A stretch of DNA of 64,000 nt from assembly GCF_965118635.1 (NCBI RefSeq), contig NZ_CBCPHV010000006.1, positions 124,001-188,000 on the forward strand, given 5' to 3'. Below are positions 34,235-44,085 of this stretch, piece by piece. This DNA is from Empedobacter brevis_A (GTDB lineage Bacteria; Bacteroidota; Bacteroidia; Flavobacteriales; Weeksellaceae). The notes below the pieces were generated by a model. That model ran no database searches. It saw nothing but the letters and a program-made list of their open reading frames with translations, and had not been told where the DNA came from. The stretch's first letter is position 1. Every line of letters begins with the position of its first letter. Both the position numbers and the translations under genes were made by a program.

Positions 34235-34648
34235 ATGAAAGAACCAAAACCGAGATTTGTAACGAAGAAAGCGATTGAGGAATTAACAAAAGGTTTAAAT
34301 CTTGTCTATAATTTAGAGGATTATCAAGATTGGGAATATATTGTTGGTCAACCTGAAGATATAGAAAAGTATATCAATTACTATAATTCTGAAGTTGATG
34401 AAGATAACAAATTTGCCTTAATGGAGATTATTATTCAAGTATTAGAAGAACAAGAAGAAATGGACTTTTTTAAATATTTAGAAATCGTACAAAAATTACT
34501 TTATACAAATTTCAAAATACATGAATACACAATATTCTATTGGTCGTCTTTCGATCAAGAAAATTTAGAAGATACGTGGAAAATCTCACCGTATATGCGA
34601 GATTTATGGAATAAAAATATAACGTTTACTTCTTCAACAAAATCTTAA
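34235..34648 (+). CDS. Hypothetical acidic protein
   Basis: A protein of 137 residues with no recognised family. It is acidic, helical, and contains DYQDWEYIVGQPEDIEKYI and an aromatic stretch IHEYTIFYWSSFDQ. The ATG at 34235 is chosen; the frame could open at a TTG (34208), which would add nine residues. No signal or membrane segment. It may be transcribed with the GyrI-like gene upstream. Its last 23 bases overlap the end of the opposing kinase gene. Confidence 0.72.
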   Translation: MKEPKPRFVTKKAIEELTKGLNLVYNLEDYQDWEYIVGQPEDIEKYINYYNSEVDEDNKFALMEIIIQVLEEQEEMDFFKYLEIVQKLLYTNFKIHEYTIFYWSSFDQENLEDTWKISPYMRDLWNKNITFTSSTKS

Positions 34649-35780
34649 ATTCTGTTCCAGTTTCTTTGGAAGATTTGGAAACAAATATTTTTCCATTGTG
34701 ATATTCTTCTACAATTCGTTTGGCTAAAGACAAACCAAGTCCCCAACCACGTTTTTTGGTTGTAAATCCAGGTTCGAAGATCTTTTTCTGTAATTTAATA
34801 GGAATTCCAGAACCTGTATCTGATATAGAAATTTCTACAAATTTATTTGCAGTTGTTGTAATCACAATATCCAAAACGCCTTTATTTTGCATTGCATCGG
34901 CTGCATTTTTCATTAAATTTTCGATCACCCAAGTATATAAAGAAGCGTTGAGGTAAATATTATATTCTTCGACATCGGTCTTGAAATTCACTTCAATTCC
35001 TTTAGAAATGCGCTGAGAAATATAATCAACAGTTTGTTTTGAAGTCGAAACAATATCGGATAATTTTAATTCAGAAGTTGAACCAATTTTAGAAAAACGT
35101 TCAGCAATATGTTTCAATCGATCAACATCTTTTTCAATTTCGATAACCGATGTTTGGTCAATATCTTCTAATTTCAAAAGTTCTACCCAGCCCATTAAAG
35201 ATGAAAGCGGAGTTCCTATTTGATGCGCAGTTTCTTTAGCCATTCCAGCCCATAAATAACTTCTTTCGGTATCACGAATCGTTTTGAAATACCAATACGA
35301 AAAACCAAAAAACAATAAGACCAACACAATAATTATGAGTGGATAATATTGTAATTGATTGAGAAGATTTGAGTTTTTGAAATACACATAATTTTTAGTT
35401 CCGATCAATTCAACATCAATAGTTTGCTCCGAAGATTTCATTTTATTGATATATTTTTCTAATTGAACTGAATCATTCAAGATTGATTTATCAATATTTT
35501 TAGAATCTATAATAACACCTTTTTCATCGACAAGAACAACGGGAATAGATTTGTTGTCTTCGATTAATTTAAACAAAAAATCTTGTGTTTTAGAATCCAA
35601 AAATTCAGATGAGCTAATCAATTCCAATGATCGTGCATAATTCTCTACACGTTTGTGTTCTTCACGTTTTAGTTCTTGAACAATTTTGTTACTCGACCAT
35701 ATTGTAATGGCAAAAATAGCAAATATTATAAAGAAGCCGATCCAACGTTTATTTATTTTTTTTGTTAGAAAATTTATCAT
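34626..35780 (-). CDS. Membrane sensor histidine kinase, orphan
   Basis: A protein of 384 residues. Two membrane helices (about 12-30 and 147-164) enclose a periplasmic sensor of roughly 115 residues containing a PAS-like PVVLVDEKGVIIDSKN. The phosphoacceptor is His186 in AKETAHQIGTPLSSLMGW, and the ATPase part shows the N box NLMKNAADAM, DTGSGIP and GWGLGLSL. No HAMP domain is evident. The flavobacterial 'AHQIGTPLSS' kinases of this type are usually orphan; no response regulator is in the window. It converges on the hypothetical gene with a 23-base overlap, and there is no terminator hairpin between them. Confidence 0.92.
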   Translation of the reverse strand: MINFLTKKINKRWIGFFIIFAIFAITIWSSNKIVQELKREEHKRVENYARSLELISSSEFLDSKTQDFLFKLIEDNKSIPVVLVDEKGVIIDSKNIDKSILNDSVQLEKYINKMKSSEQTIDVELIGTKNYVYFKNSNLLNQLQYYPLIIIVLVLLFFGFSYWYFKTIRDTERSYLWAGMAKETAHQIGTPLSSLMGWVELLKLEDIDQTSVIEIEKDVDRLKHIAERFSKIGSTSELKLSDIVSTSKQTVDYISQRISKGIEVNFKTDVEEYNIYLNASLYTWVIENLMKNAADAMQNKGVLDIVITTTANKFVEISISDTGSGIPIKLQKKIFEPGFTTKKRGWGLGLSLAKRIVEEYHNGKIFVSKSSKETGTEFKILLKK

Positions 35781-35810
35781 CTAAGTGTAAAATCTTTCTT
35801 AAATTTATAT

Positions 35811-35818
35811 CAAATGTA
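35811..35818 (-). promoter_or_regulatory. -7 element of the histidine kinase gene
   Basis: Reads TACATTTG on the minus strand, 30 bases before the ATG at 35780. Confidence 0.5.
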
Positions 35819-35901
35819 ATGATTATTTGATTATAGTATATTTTTATGGCAGGATAAGATAAATATGATGAAAGTAATTTTTTTTAAAACCTTAAATAGT
35901 T

Positions 35902-35909
35902 TATTTTTG
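35902..35909 (+). promoter_or_regulatory. -7 element of sucAB
   Basis: TATTTTTG, 28 bases before the sucA ATG. A T-run around 20 bases upstream may act as a weak -33 element. Confidence 0.5.
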
Positions 35910-35937
35910 TAGCTAAATCTCATAGAGAGTAAAATTT

Positions 35938-38721
35938 ATGGATCGTTTTTCGTTTTTAAATGCCGCTCATTTAGAGTTAATAGGCGACTTATATGATCAA
36001 TACGTCCAATATCCGGATAGTATTGAACCAAGTTGGAAAGCTTTTTTCCAAGGATATGACTTTGCAAATGCAACATATGATGGAGAACCATTATTTGCAC
36101 CGCAAGCAGCTTCTAACAGAGGTAGTCAAACACCACAAGCAGTTGTAAATCCTGCTGTTTCTAATCAAGTTCCAGACAATGTACAAAAAGAGTTTAAAGT
36201 AATCAATTTAATTGATGCTTACCGTACGCGTGGACACTTGTTTACAAAGACAAACCCTGTTAGATCTCGCAGAACTTTTGAACCTTCATTAGATATCAAA
36301 AACTTCGGTTTAACTGATGCTGATTTAGATTTAAGATTCAATGCTGGTGAAATTTTAGGTATTGGTGGACCAATCACTTTACGTGAAATCATTGGACACT
36401 TAGAAAACATGTACTGCGGATCTATCGGAATCGAGTATATGTATGTAAGAGAACCTCAAAGAATTAATTGGATTCAAAATTGGTTAAACCAAAATTTGAA
36501 TCAACCAAAATTATCTAAAGAGGAGAAAGAACGTGTTTTAGAAAAGTTGAATGAAGCAACAGCTTTTGAAAACTTTATGCACACAAAATATGTTGGACAA
36601 AAACGTTTCTCAGTAGAAGGAAATGAATCTTTGATTCCTGCTTTGGATACATTGATTAATCGTTCTGCAGATCACGGAGTACAGGAAGTTATCGTTGGGA
36701 TGGCTCACCGTGGACGTTTGAATGTTTTGGCTAACATTTTTGGAAAATCATATTCTCAAATCTTTTCAGAATTTGAAGGGAAAGCTTTTGATACAGATTT
36801 AATGGCAGGTGATGTTAAATATCACATGGGATCTTCAAATCAAATCAAAGCATTGAATGGGAAAGAAATCTTAATTAATTTGGCACCAAATCCATCTCAC
36901 TTAGAAACTGTAGATGCAGTTGTAGAAGGGATAACTCGTGCAAAAGTTGAAGAAGATTACAAAGATGATTATTCTAAAATTATTCCAATCTTAATTCATG
37001 GAGATGCTGCAGTAGCTGGACAAGGAATCGTTTACGAAGTTGTTCAAATGGCAGGATTAGATGGTTACAAAACAGGTGGTACAGTACATGTTGTTGTAAA
37101 TAACCAAATCGGATTTACAACAAACTATTTAGATGGACGTACATCTACATATTGTACAGATGTTGCTAAAGTAACATCATCTCCTGTAATGCATGTAAAT
37201 TCTGATGACGTAGAAGCGGTAGTTCATGCTTTCCGTTTTGCAGCAGATTATCGTGCACAATTCGGTTCTGATGTATTCATCGATTTATTAGGATACCGTA
37301 AATATGGACATAACGAAGGTGATGAACCAAAATTCACTCAACCTAAATTATATAACTTAATCGCTAAACACCCAAATCCTCGTGAAATTTACAAGGATAA
37401 ATTATTAAAAGAAGGTGTAATAGGAGAAGAAATTGTTAAACAAAAAGAAGCTGAATTTAAAGCTTTATTAGAAACCAATTTCGAAGCTTCTAAAGAAATA
37501 GAACGTAATCACATTTTCCCTTTCATGCCAGAAGAGTGGGAAGGATTTGAAATTGCAGACGAGGCGAAAGTCTTTGAACATGCAGATACAGCTTATAATG
37601 AAGCTAAATTAAGAGAAATTGCAAAAGCTGTTTCTACAGTTCCAGAAGGTAAAAAGTTAATCAAAAAAGTTTCTCGTTTAATTGAAGGTCGAGGAAAAAT
37701 GATTGAGGAAGATAAAATCGACTGGGGATTAGGAGAAGCTTTAGCTTTCGGTTCTATTTTAACAGACGGACGTAATGTACGTGTTTCTGGGGAAGACGTA
37801 GAACGCGGAACGTTCTCTCACCGTCACGCAGTTGTAAAAACTGAAGACACAGAAGAAGAAATTATTTTATTAAATCATATCAATAATGAGCAAGGTAAAT
37901 TAAGAATTTACAACTCATTATTATCTGAATATGCAGTTTTAGGTTTTGATTATGGATATGCAATGGCAAATCCAAAAGCGTTAACTATTTGGGAAGCTCA
38001 ATTTGGTGATTTCGTAAATGGAGCACAAATTGTAATCGACCAATATATTTCTGCAGCAGAAGATAAATGGAAATTACAAAATGGTTTAGTAATGTTATTA
38101 CCTCATGGATATGAAGGACAAGGAGCAGAGCACTCTTCAGCACGTTTAGAGCGTTTCTTACAAATGTGTGCTGGTAACAATATGTTTGTTGCTAATATCA
38201 CAACTCCAGCCAATTTCTTCCATGCATTAAGAAGACAGGTTGTAACAGATTACCGCAAGCCGTTGATTGTAATGTCGCCAAAATCATTATTACGTCATCC
38301 ATCAGCAGTATCATCATTGGCAGATTTTGCAAACGGAGGTTTCCAAGAAATAATCGAAGATGTAACTGTAGATGCGAAAAAAGTTAAAAAAGTAGTTTTC
38401 TGTTCAGGAAAAATTTACTACGATTTAGACAAAAAACGCCAAGAATTAGGAGATACAGAAACTGCAATTATTCGTTTAGAACAATTATATCCTTTAAATG
38501 AAGAAAAAGTAGATGCTATCATCTCTAAATTTGGTAAAGCTAAATTGATTTGGGCACAAGAAGAACCAGAAAATATGGGAGCTTGGATGTACATCTTACG
38601 TAAATTAAGAAAATATCCATTCGATGTAGTTTCTCCAGCAGAAAGTGCTGCTACAGCACCAGGTTCAAGTAAACGTTGGGCTGCAATTTACGAAGAGGTA
38701 ATTAATAAAGTATTCAATTAA
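35938..38721 (+). CDS. sucA: 2-oxoglutarate dehydrogenase E1 component
   Basis: Thiamine-diphosphate enzyme of 927 residues that decarboxylates 2-oxoglutarate and passes the succinyl group to the E2 lipoyl arm. The N-terminal FLNAAHLELIGDLYDQY is the E2-binding helix; a linker follows and then GMAHRGRLNVLANIFGK, HGDAAVAGQGIVYEVVQM and GHNEGDEPKFTQP. The C-terminal domain has LLPHGYEGQGAEHSSARLER and MSPKSLLRHPSA. Length and order are normal. It is cotranscribed with sucB (18 bases between). Confidence 0.97.
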   Translation: MDRFSFLNAAHLELIGDLYDQYVQYPDSIEPSWKAFFQGYDFANATYDGEPLFAPQAASNRGSQTPQAVVNPAVSNQVPDNVQKEFKVINLIDAYRTRGHLFTKTNPVRSRRTFEPSLDIKNFGLTDADLDLRFNAGEILGIGGPITLREIIGHLENMYCGSIGIEYMYVREPQRINWIQNWLNQNLNQPKLSKEEKERVLEKLNEATAFENFMHTKYVGQKRFSVEGNESLIPALDTLINRSADHGVQEVIVGMAHRGRLNVLANIFGKSYSQIFSEFEGKAFDTDLMAGDVKYHMGSSNQIKALNGKEILINLAPNPSHLETVDAVVEGITRAKVEEDYKDDYSKIIPILIHGDAAVAGQGIVYEVVQMAGLDGYKTGGTVHVVVNNQIGFTTNYLDGRTSTYCTDVAKVTSSPVMHVNSDDVEAVVHAFRFAADYRAQFGSDVFIDLLGYRKYGHNEGDEPKFTQPKLYNLIAKHPNPREIYKDKLLKEGVIGEEIVKQKEAEFKALLETNFEASKEIERNHIFPFMPEEWEGFEIADEAKVFEHADTAYNEAKLREIAKAVSTVPEGKKLIKKVSRLIEGRGKMIEEDKIDWGLGEALAFGSILTDGRNVRVSGEDVERGTFSHRHAVVKTEDTEEEIILLNHINNEQGKLRIYNSLLSEYAVLGFDYGYAMANPKALTIWEAQFGDFVNGAQIVIDQYISAAEDKWKLQNGLVMLLPHGYEGQGAEHSSARLERFLQMCAGNNMFVANITTPANFFHALRRQVVTDYRKPLIVMSPKSLLRHPSAVSSLADFANGGFQEIIEDVTVDAKKVKKVVFCSGKIYYDLDKKRQELGDTETAIIRLEQLYPLNEEKVDAIISKFGKAKLIWAQEEPENMGAWMYILRKLRKYPFDVVSPAESAATAPGSSKRWAAIYEEVINKVFN

Positions 38722-38739
38722 AAAATAAAGCTAATAGAT

Positions 38740-39969
38740 ATGTTAGAAATGAAAGTCCCATCACCAGGGGAATCAATCACAGAAGTAGAGATTGCTACGT
38801 GGTTAGTAAAAGACGGTGATTACGTAGAAAAAGACCAAGCAATAGCAGAGGTAGACTCAGATAAAGCAACATTAGAATTACCAGCAGAAGAAAGTGGAAT
38901 TATTACTTTAAAAGCTGAAGAAGGTGATGTTGTAGAAGTAGGACAAGTTGTTTGTCTTATTGATACATCAGCTGCTAAACCAGAAGGAGGAAGTGCACCA
39001 GCTGCAGAAGCACCTAAAGCGGAAGTTAAAGAAGAAGTAAAAGCTGCTCCAGTTGCTACACCAGCACCTGCTGCTCCAGCTACGACTTATGCTACGGGAA
39101 CTCCATCTCCAGCTGCTAAAAAAGTTTTAGATGAAAAAGGTATCGATGCTTCTCAAGTAAAAGGATCAGGACGTGACGGACGTATCACTCAAGATGATGC
39201 TGTACGTTTTACTCCAGCTATGGGAACAGCTCCAATTTCTGGAAACCGTTCTCAGTCTGAGAAAAAATTATCTTCATTACGTCGTAAAATTGCACAACGT
39301 TTAGTTTCTGTTAAAAACGAAACTGCAATGTTAACAACATTCAACGAAGTTGATATGTCTGCAATTTTTGAATTACGTAATCAATATAAAGACGAATTCA
39401 AAGCTAAACATGGTGTTGGTTTAGGATTTATGTCTTTCTTTACAAAAGCTGTTACACGTGCATTAGAGTTATATCCAGATGTAAACTCTATGATTGATGG
39501 TGATTACCAAGTGAAGTTTGACTTTGCTGACGTTTCTGTTGCTGTATCAGGACCAAAAGGTTTAATGGTGCCAGTAGTACGTAACGCAGAAAACTTAACT
39601 TTCCGTGGTGTTGAGCAATCTATTAAAGATTTAGCGATCAAAGTACGTGACGGAAAAATTTCTGTTGATGAAATGACAGGAGGTACATTTACAATCACTA
39701 ATGGTGGTGTATTTGGATCTATGATGTCAACTCCAATCATCAACCCACCTCAATCAGGTATCTTAGGTATGCACAATATTGTTGAGCGTCCAGTAGTCAA
39801 AAACGGACAAATCGTTATTGCTCCAATGATGTATGTTGCTTTATCTTATGATCACCGTATTATTGACGGACGTGAATCTGTAGGATTCTTAGTTGCGGTT
39901 AAAGAAGCGGTAGAAGATCCATTAAATGTATTAATGGGAGGAGATGCTAGAAGAGCTTTAGAATTGTAA
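38740..39969 (+). CDS. sucB: 2-oxoglutarate dehydrogenase E2 component, dihydrolipoyl succinyltransferase
   Basis: Core of the 2-oxoglutarate dehydrogenase complex, 409 residues. One lipoyl domain with the modified Lys42 in VDSDKATLELPA, an Ala/Pro-rich hinge (about 80-115), a peripheral-subunit-binding domain (SPAAKKVLDEKGIDASQVKGSG), and a catalytic domain with LSYDHRIIDGRESVGFL that supplies the active His and Asp. It moves the succinyl group onto CoA. E3 (lpd) is not adjacent and must be shared from elsewhere. A terminator follows, closing a two-gene operon. Confidence 0.97.
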   Translation: MLEMKVPSPGESITEVEIATWLVKDGDYVEKDQAIAEVDSDKATLELPAEESGIITLKAEEGDVVEVGQVVCLIDTSAAKPEGGSAPAAEAPKAEVKEEVKAAPVATPAPAAPATTYATGTPSPAAKKVLDEKGIDASQVKGSGRDGRITQDDAVRFTPAMGTAPISGNRSQSEKKLSSLRRKIAQRLVSVKNETAMLTTFNEVDMSAIFELRNQYKDEFKAKHGVGLGFMSFFTKAVTRALELYPDVNSMIDGDYQVKFDFADVSVAVSGPKGLMVPVVRNAENLTFRGVEQSIKDLAIKVRDGKISVDEMTGGTFTITNGGVFGSMMSTPIINPPQSGILGMHNIVERPVVKNGQIVIAPMMYVALSYDHRIIDGRESVGFLVAVKEAVEDPLNVLMGGDARRALEL

Positions 39970-40000
39970 TACAAAAAACATTCTAACAATCCATAAATTG

Positions 40001-40027
40001 AAAGCCATTCGTAAGAATGGCTTTTTT
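40001..40027 (+). terminator. Terminator after sucB
   Basis: Stem AAAGCCATTC (40001-40010) with GAATGGCTTT (40015-40024), GTAA loop, T-run. Confidence 0.82.
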
Positions 40028-40042
40028 ATTTTTACATCGAAA

Positions 40043-42355
40043 TTATCTAATCCTATTCTCTTCTTCATTTACTTTATTCTCTTTCGAGATCGATTTATTT
40101 AGTCTACCAAAATTATATTTAATACCTAAAGAAAATTCTTGATAATCGACTAAAAATAAATTCTTAGAACTAATTTTATCATAATTCAATGTTTCGCTAA
40201 ACTTCATTTGTTTGAATAAATCATTGAAGCGAATTGAAAAATCCACGTTTTTATATGATTTTGTCAATCCAAGATTAATCATTACTTGAGAATTTCGATC
40301 ATAAATTCCTTCTGTTCGTTTGCTTAACCAATAACCATCAACCATAAAATTGAAATCTTTTCCTAATTTGAAATTGTGATTTGAATAGAAATAGATGTAC
40401 GGAGCAGATTTATTGAGTATAGCTTTCGAATCAAGAATTTTATTGTAAATCATGGCTAAACTAATTTGTGTTGACCAAAATTTATATTCAAAAGGAACAT
40501 CCAAACTAATTGAAAAATTTTTTTCTTTTTCAAAATTTACCGTGGTAAATATTGATACATTTCTCACATTATCATAAATCAATGTGTAATTCATCGGATT
40601 TTTACTTTGATAATACGTTACGTTCATATTCCATTTTTTCAATGAATAATTTGCCGAAAATGTGTTAGTGTAAGTTGGACGAATATCAAAATTTCCGCTA
40701 TATTCGATATAAGGACTTCCGTACAAATTCCCAGAAGAAAGATTGCTGTAATTCGGTCTGTCAATTGTCCTTTTATAATAGATTGTCAGTGCATTTTTAT
40801 TCTCAAAAGTGTAATTTATTTCTGCATTCGGAAACCAATCGATGTATTTTTTATCAATATCCGAAAGTTGTTTTATTTCATCAAAACCTTTAGAATTGGT
40901 TGTTTCTGTTCTTAATCCAACTTTATAATTCCATTTTTCATAGTTTTTTGTGTATTGTAAATAGGCTGCTAGATTCAGTTCTTTGAAATTATAAAGAAAT
41001 TCTTCTGATGATTCATTAGGAAAAAACGTTTGATTAGTTGTTTCTGATTTTGCATGCGTAAAACGTCCACCAAATTCAATTTTTTGGTCTGATTCAAACT
41101 TTTTCTCAACATCAAATTTCCCTGCAAAAACCTTAAGACGATATTTTTGATAGCGCGATTGATTGTATTCTACATCATTTTCATCCATCTTATTGTAAAA
41201 ATCATACGTTGTTCCTGTATTATAAATCGTGTATTGTAAACCTGTTAAAATACTTGCGTCAATTGACTTAATATTTTTATTGTAATTCATCAAAGTATTC
41301 ACAAGATTTCGGTGATTTTCATTATCATTTAATGTTAAAATAGATTGATTTTCATTATTTTCTGAGTATGCTGTTTTGGTGTAGATCAAACCTTTATCTT
41401 TTCTAAAATTCGAATGAATAGCGAATGAAAGATAATCTCCAGCTTCATTTAATTTTTGAAAAAAGTTTGTGTTTACAATAAAATGTGGACGTTTAGTTTG
41501 AGATTTTATGAAATAATTGGATTGAATATTTTTGTCTTTTACTCGATAATCAAATCCATTTCCTTCCCACGGATTTAATTGATTATAAGAAGTGTTCAAT
41601 TTAAACTCGCTTTTATTTTTACGAATTTGAAAAGTCGAATTGAAATAATTATTAAACTTCCTTTTGAAAGATAATGTTTCTTGTAAAGTTAATTTTAAAC
41701 CTTCTTTTTTACTTTTTTTAAGGTTTATTTTTATGACAGACTTTCCATTTGCTTCATATTTCGCAGAAGGATTTTTGATAATCTCAATCGATTTTATGTC
41801 TTCAATTGCTAAGTTCGAAATGGTCGAAAAATCAACTTGCTGATCGTCCAAATATAGCAAAGGATTTCCTTTTCCTATAATGGTCAATGTTTCTTGATCT
41901 GCGCCTAAGATGACATTTGGTAATTTTGAAAATAATTCTTTGGTTGTAGCAAGTTTATTGAAATTTGAATTAGCGACATCGATATTATAATTGCCATTTT
42001 CTATTTTAAAAGTTTCTTTTTTTCCATTGATTACAACTTCATCAATTTGCACAGCTTCATCAATATTAAAGAGAAATATTTTATTTTCATTTAAATAAAA
42101 AGGTTCTTCATCTTGAATTTTATTGTTGTAAATAATTGAAATTGAATAAGTTTTTGGATCTAAATTTTCAAAGTTAAATCTTGAATTTTCAGTTTCGATT
42201 GTTTGAATAACATTTTGAAATTCATCGTACAAAATAACTTTTATGTGAATTGCTTTTGCTTCATTTTCTAATGAAATATTTCCTGTAATCGAATATGTTG
42301 CTTGCGCAGAAGCAAAAGAGCTGATCAAAATGAGAATTAATTGTAAAAATTTCAT
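40043..42355 (-). CDS. Outer-membrane beta-barrel receptor with carboxypeptidase-like N-terminal domain
   Basis: A protein of 770 residues. A signal peptide ends at about residue 18 (SFASAQ). A CarboxypepD_reg-like Ig domain follows (ATYSITGNISLENEAKAI to about residue 105), then a plug-like domain with KLPNVILGADQETLTIIGKG and a C-terminal barrel of the OMP_b-brl_3 type. These are TonB-dependent-transporter relatives found mainly in Bacteroidota; substrate unknown, often peptides or metals. The tail NKSISKENKVNEEENRIR after the last strand is an unusual charged extension. It diverges from a membrane AraC regulator, with 151 bases between the two starts. Confidence 0.87.
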   Translation of the reverse strand: MKFLQLILILISSFASAQATYSITGNISLENEAKAIHIKVILYDEFQNVIQTIETENSRFNFENLDPKTYSISIIYNNKIQDEEPFYLNENKIFLFNIDEAVQIDEVVINGKKETFKIENGNYNIDVANSNFNKLATTKELFSKLPNVILGADQETLTIIGKGNPLLYLDDQQVDFSTISNLAIEDIKSIEIIKNPSAKYEANGKSVIKINLKKSKKEGLKLTLQETLSFKRKFNNYFNSTFQIRKNKSEFKLNTSYNQLNPWEGNGFDYRVKDKNIQSNYFIKSQTKRPHFIVNTNFFQKLNEAGDYLSFAIHSNFRKDKGLIYTKTAYSENNENQSILTLNDNENHRNLVNTLMNYNKNIKSIDASILTGLQYTIYNTGTTYDFYNKMDENDVEYNQSRYQKYRLKVFAGKFDVEKKFESDQKIEFGGRFTHAKSETTNQTFFPNESSEEFLYNFKELNLAAYLQYTKNYEKWNYKVGLRTETTNSKGFDEIKQLSDIDKKYIDWFPNAEINYTFENKNALTIYYKRTIDRPNYSNLSSGNLYGSPYIEYSGNFDIRPTYTNTFSANYSLKKWNMNVTYYQSKNPMNYTLIYDNVRNVSIFTTVNFEKEKNFSISLDVPFEYKFWSTQISLAMIYNKILDSKAILNKSAPYIYFYSNHNFKLGKDFNFMVDGYWLSKRTEGIYDRNSQVMINLGLTKSYKNVDFSIRFNDLFKQMKFSETLNYDKISSKNLFLVDYQEFSLGIKYNFGRLNKSISKENKVNEEENRIR

Positions 42356-42506
42356 AATAAAATTGTGTTAATTATTGTTTTACTTACATTTAGCAGAAGT
42401 AAAATTTTTGTTTGAACAATTTTAATTTATATTTTTAAATGTTTTTCATCAACTTGGTGTCAAATGATAATTGTTTACAATATTATTTAAATTAAACAAA
42501 TACAAT

Positions 42507-44054
42507 ATGTTACGCTTTATAATTTCCGGAAATAGATTTCTTAAATTTGTCATAATTATTCTGTTCATATTCAGTTCAGTAAACATGTTTGGAAAAACAG
42601 AAAATGGTAAAGTTGAATTTTTGCGTGAAAAAAATAATGAATTAGTCGAAGAAAATCTTCGAATGATAGATTCTACTATCTCAGTAGCATATCGATTGGA
42701 TGATAAAGTTGTTTTGGGTGAAGCTTATATTGAAAAAGGAAATTATTTTTTGGAGCAACGTAATTACAATAGTGCATTGAAAAATTTTACTATTTCGAAA
42801 CAGTTATCAACCGAAATAAAAGATGATTTTACATTTTATTCTTCTCTTGTAGGAATAGCAAAAGCAAAGGAAAATCTGTATGAAATAAAGGAGTCTATAG
42901 AGTTGTATGAAGCTTCTTTGTTATATTTCGAAAAACATAAACAGCAGTCAAAATCCTTCAGTATTTATCTTTCAATTCTTGGGAAATTGTCTTATTTGTA
43001 TAGCAAGACAAATCGGCTGAATAAAAGCAATTATTACAATAAAATTGAGTTGTCTGAAACGGTTGATACAGCAAATTATCACTATGCTTTAAAGAATAAA
43101 GGTATTATTGATTTTTACAAAAAAGATTATTATTCGTCATTTAATACGTTGAAAAAAGCGCAACGAGTTTTTTGGAAGCAAAATGATATCAAATGGTATG
43201 TGATTTCGGAACAATTTTTAGGTGAAATTTTATATCAACAAAAGAGAAATAAAGAAGCTATTGCCTATTTTAAAAATGTTGTGGAATTCTCGAAACAATA
43301 TAAAATTCTTGATGAAGAATTACGACTTTCTTATGAACGAGTAGTTGAATACAACGAGAAGTTTGGCAATAATCGTGATAAACTATTAGCTGTAAATAAT
43401 TTATTGTCTTTTGATAGTTTATTTTATTTGGCTGATCATACTGTTTTGAAACCAAATCTCGAAAAATATGAAAATACATTTCTGAAAACAGAACGAAATT
43501 TATTGAAAGAAAAAAATCAAAGCTTTAAAAGAATTTCATTTTTTTGTTTAGTAGCAATCTTAATTTTTAGTGGAATTTTCTTTTATAAAATGAATCAAAA
43601 TCATCAAAAAAAGAAAGAATATTTACAAAAATGTCTTGATGAAATTTCAATAATTGAAACTGAAATTACGCAAGGAAATCAATTAGAAAAAACTAAATAT
43701 GAAGTTATAATAGATGAAGATTTTGAACAAAGTTTACAATTATTTGAAGAACAGAAACTGTTTTTAAATCCAAAAATTTCGTTGAATGATTTGGTTAAGG
43801 AATTGAATGCTAATCGAACAATTGTATCAAATTATATTAACCGTTCTAGGTCCAAAAATTTTAATCAATATATTAATGAATTGAGAATTAATCATCTTTT
43901 GAATCGTTTAGTCGATGAACCATATCTCAAAAAATATACAATTGATGCTTTAGCTGAGGAAACAGGTTTTAATTCAAGAAAAACTTTTTCGGATGCGTTT
44001 TTAGATCATACAGGATTTCGACCTTCTAATTTTATTAAAAACTTATCAAAATAA
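42507..44054 (+). CDS. Membrane-anchored TPR-AraC transcriptional regulator
   Basis: A protein of 515 residues combining a signal-peptide-like N-terminus, a periplasmic helical part with tetratricopeptide-like repeats (about 60-320), a single membrane helix near residues 341-360 (FFCLVAILIFSGIFFYKM) and a cytosolic AraC DNA-binding domain at the C-terminus: ISLNDLVKELNANRTIVSNYI, then YTIDALAEETGFNSRKTFS and GFRPSNFIKN. The layout is a one-component sensor that reads a periplasmic signal and binds DNA. The ATG at 42507 is chosen over a non-ATG start at 42471. It likely controls the divergent outer-membrane receptor. Confidence 0.88.
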   Translation: MLRFIISGNRFLKFVIIILFIFSSVNMFGKTENGKVEFLREKNNELVEENLRMIDSTISVAYRLDDKVVLGEAYIEKGNYFLEQRNYNSALKNFTISKQLSTEIKDDFTFYSSLVGIAKAKENLYEIKESIELYEASLLYFEKHKQQSKSFSIYLSILGKLSYLYSKTNRLNKSNYYNKIELSETVDTANYHYALKNKGIIDFYKKDYYSSFNTLKKAQRVFWKQNDIKWYVISEQFLGEILYQQKRNKEAIAYFKNVVEFSKQYKILDEELRLSYERVVEYNEKFGNNRDKLLAVNNLLSFDSLFYLADHTVLKPNLEKYENTFLKTERNLLKEKNQSFKRISFFCLVAILIFSGIFFYKMNQNHQKKKEYLQKCLDEISIIETEITQGNQLEKTKYEVIIDEDFEQSLQLFEEQKLFLNPKISLNDLVKELNANRTIVSNYINRSRSKNFNQYINELRINHLLNRLVDEPYLKKYTIDALAEETGFNSRKTFSDAFLDHTGFRPSNFIKNLSK

Positions 44055-44082
44055 AAAAAACCGCTATAAAGCGGTTCTTTTT
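44055..44082. terminator. Bidirectional terminator
   Basis: Stem AACCGCT (44059-44065) with AGCGGTT (44070-44076), flanked by A and T runs, between convergent genes. Confidence 0.78.
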
Positions 44083-44085
44083 AAT

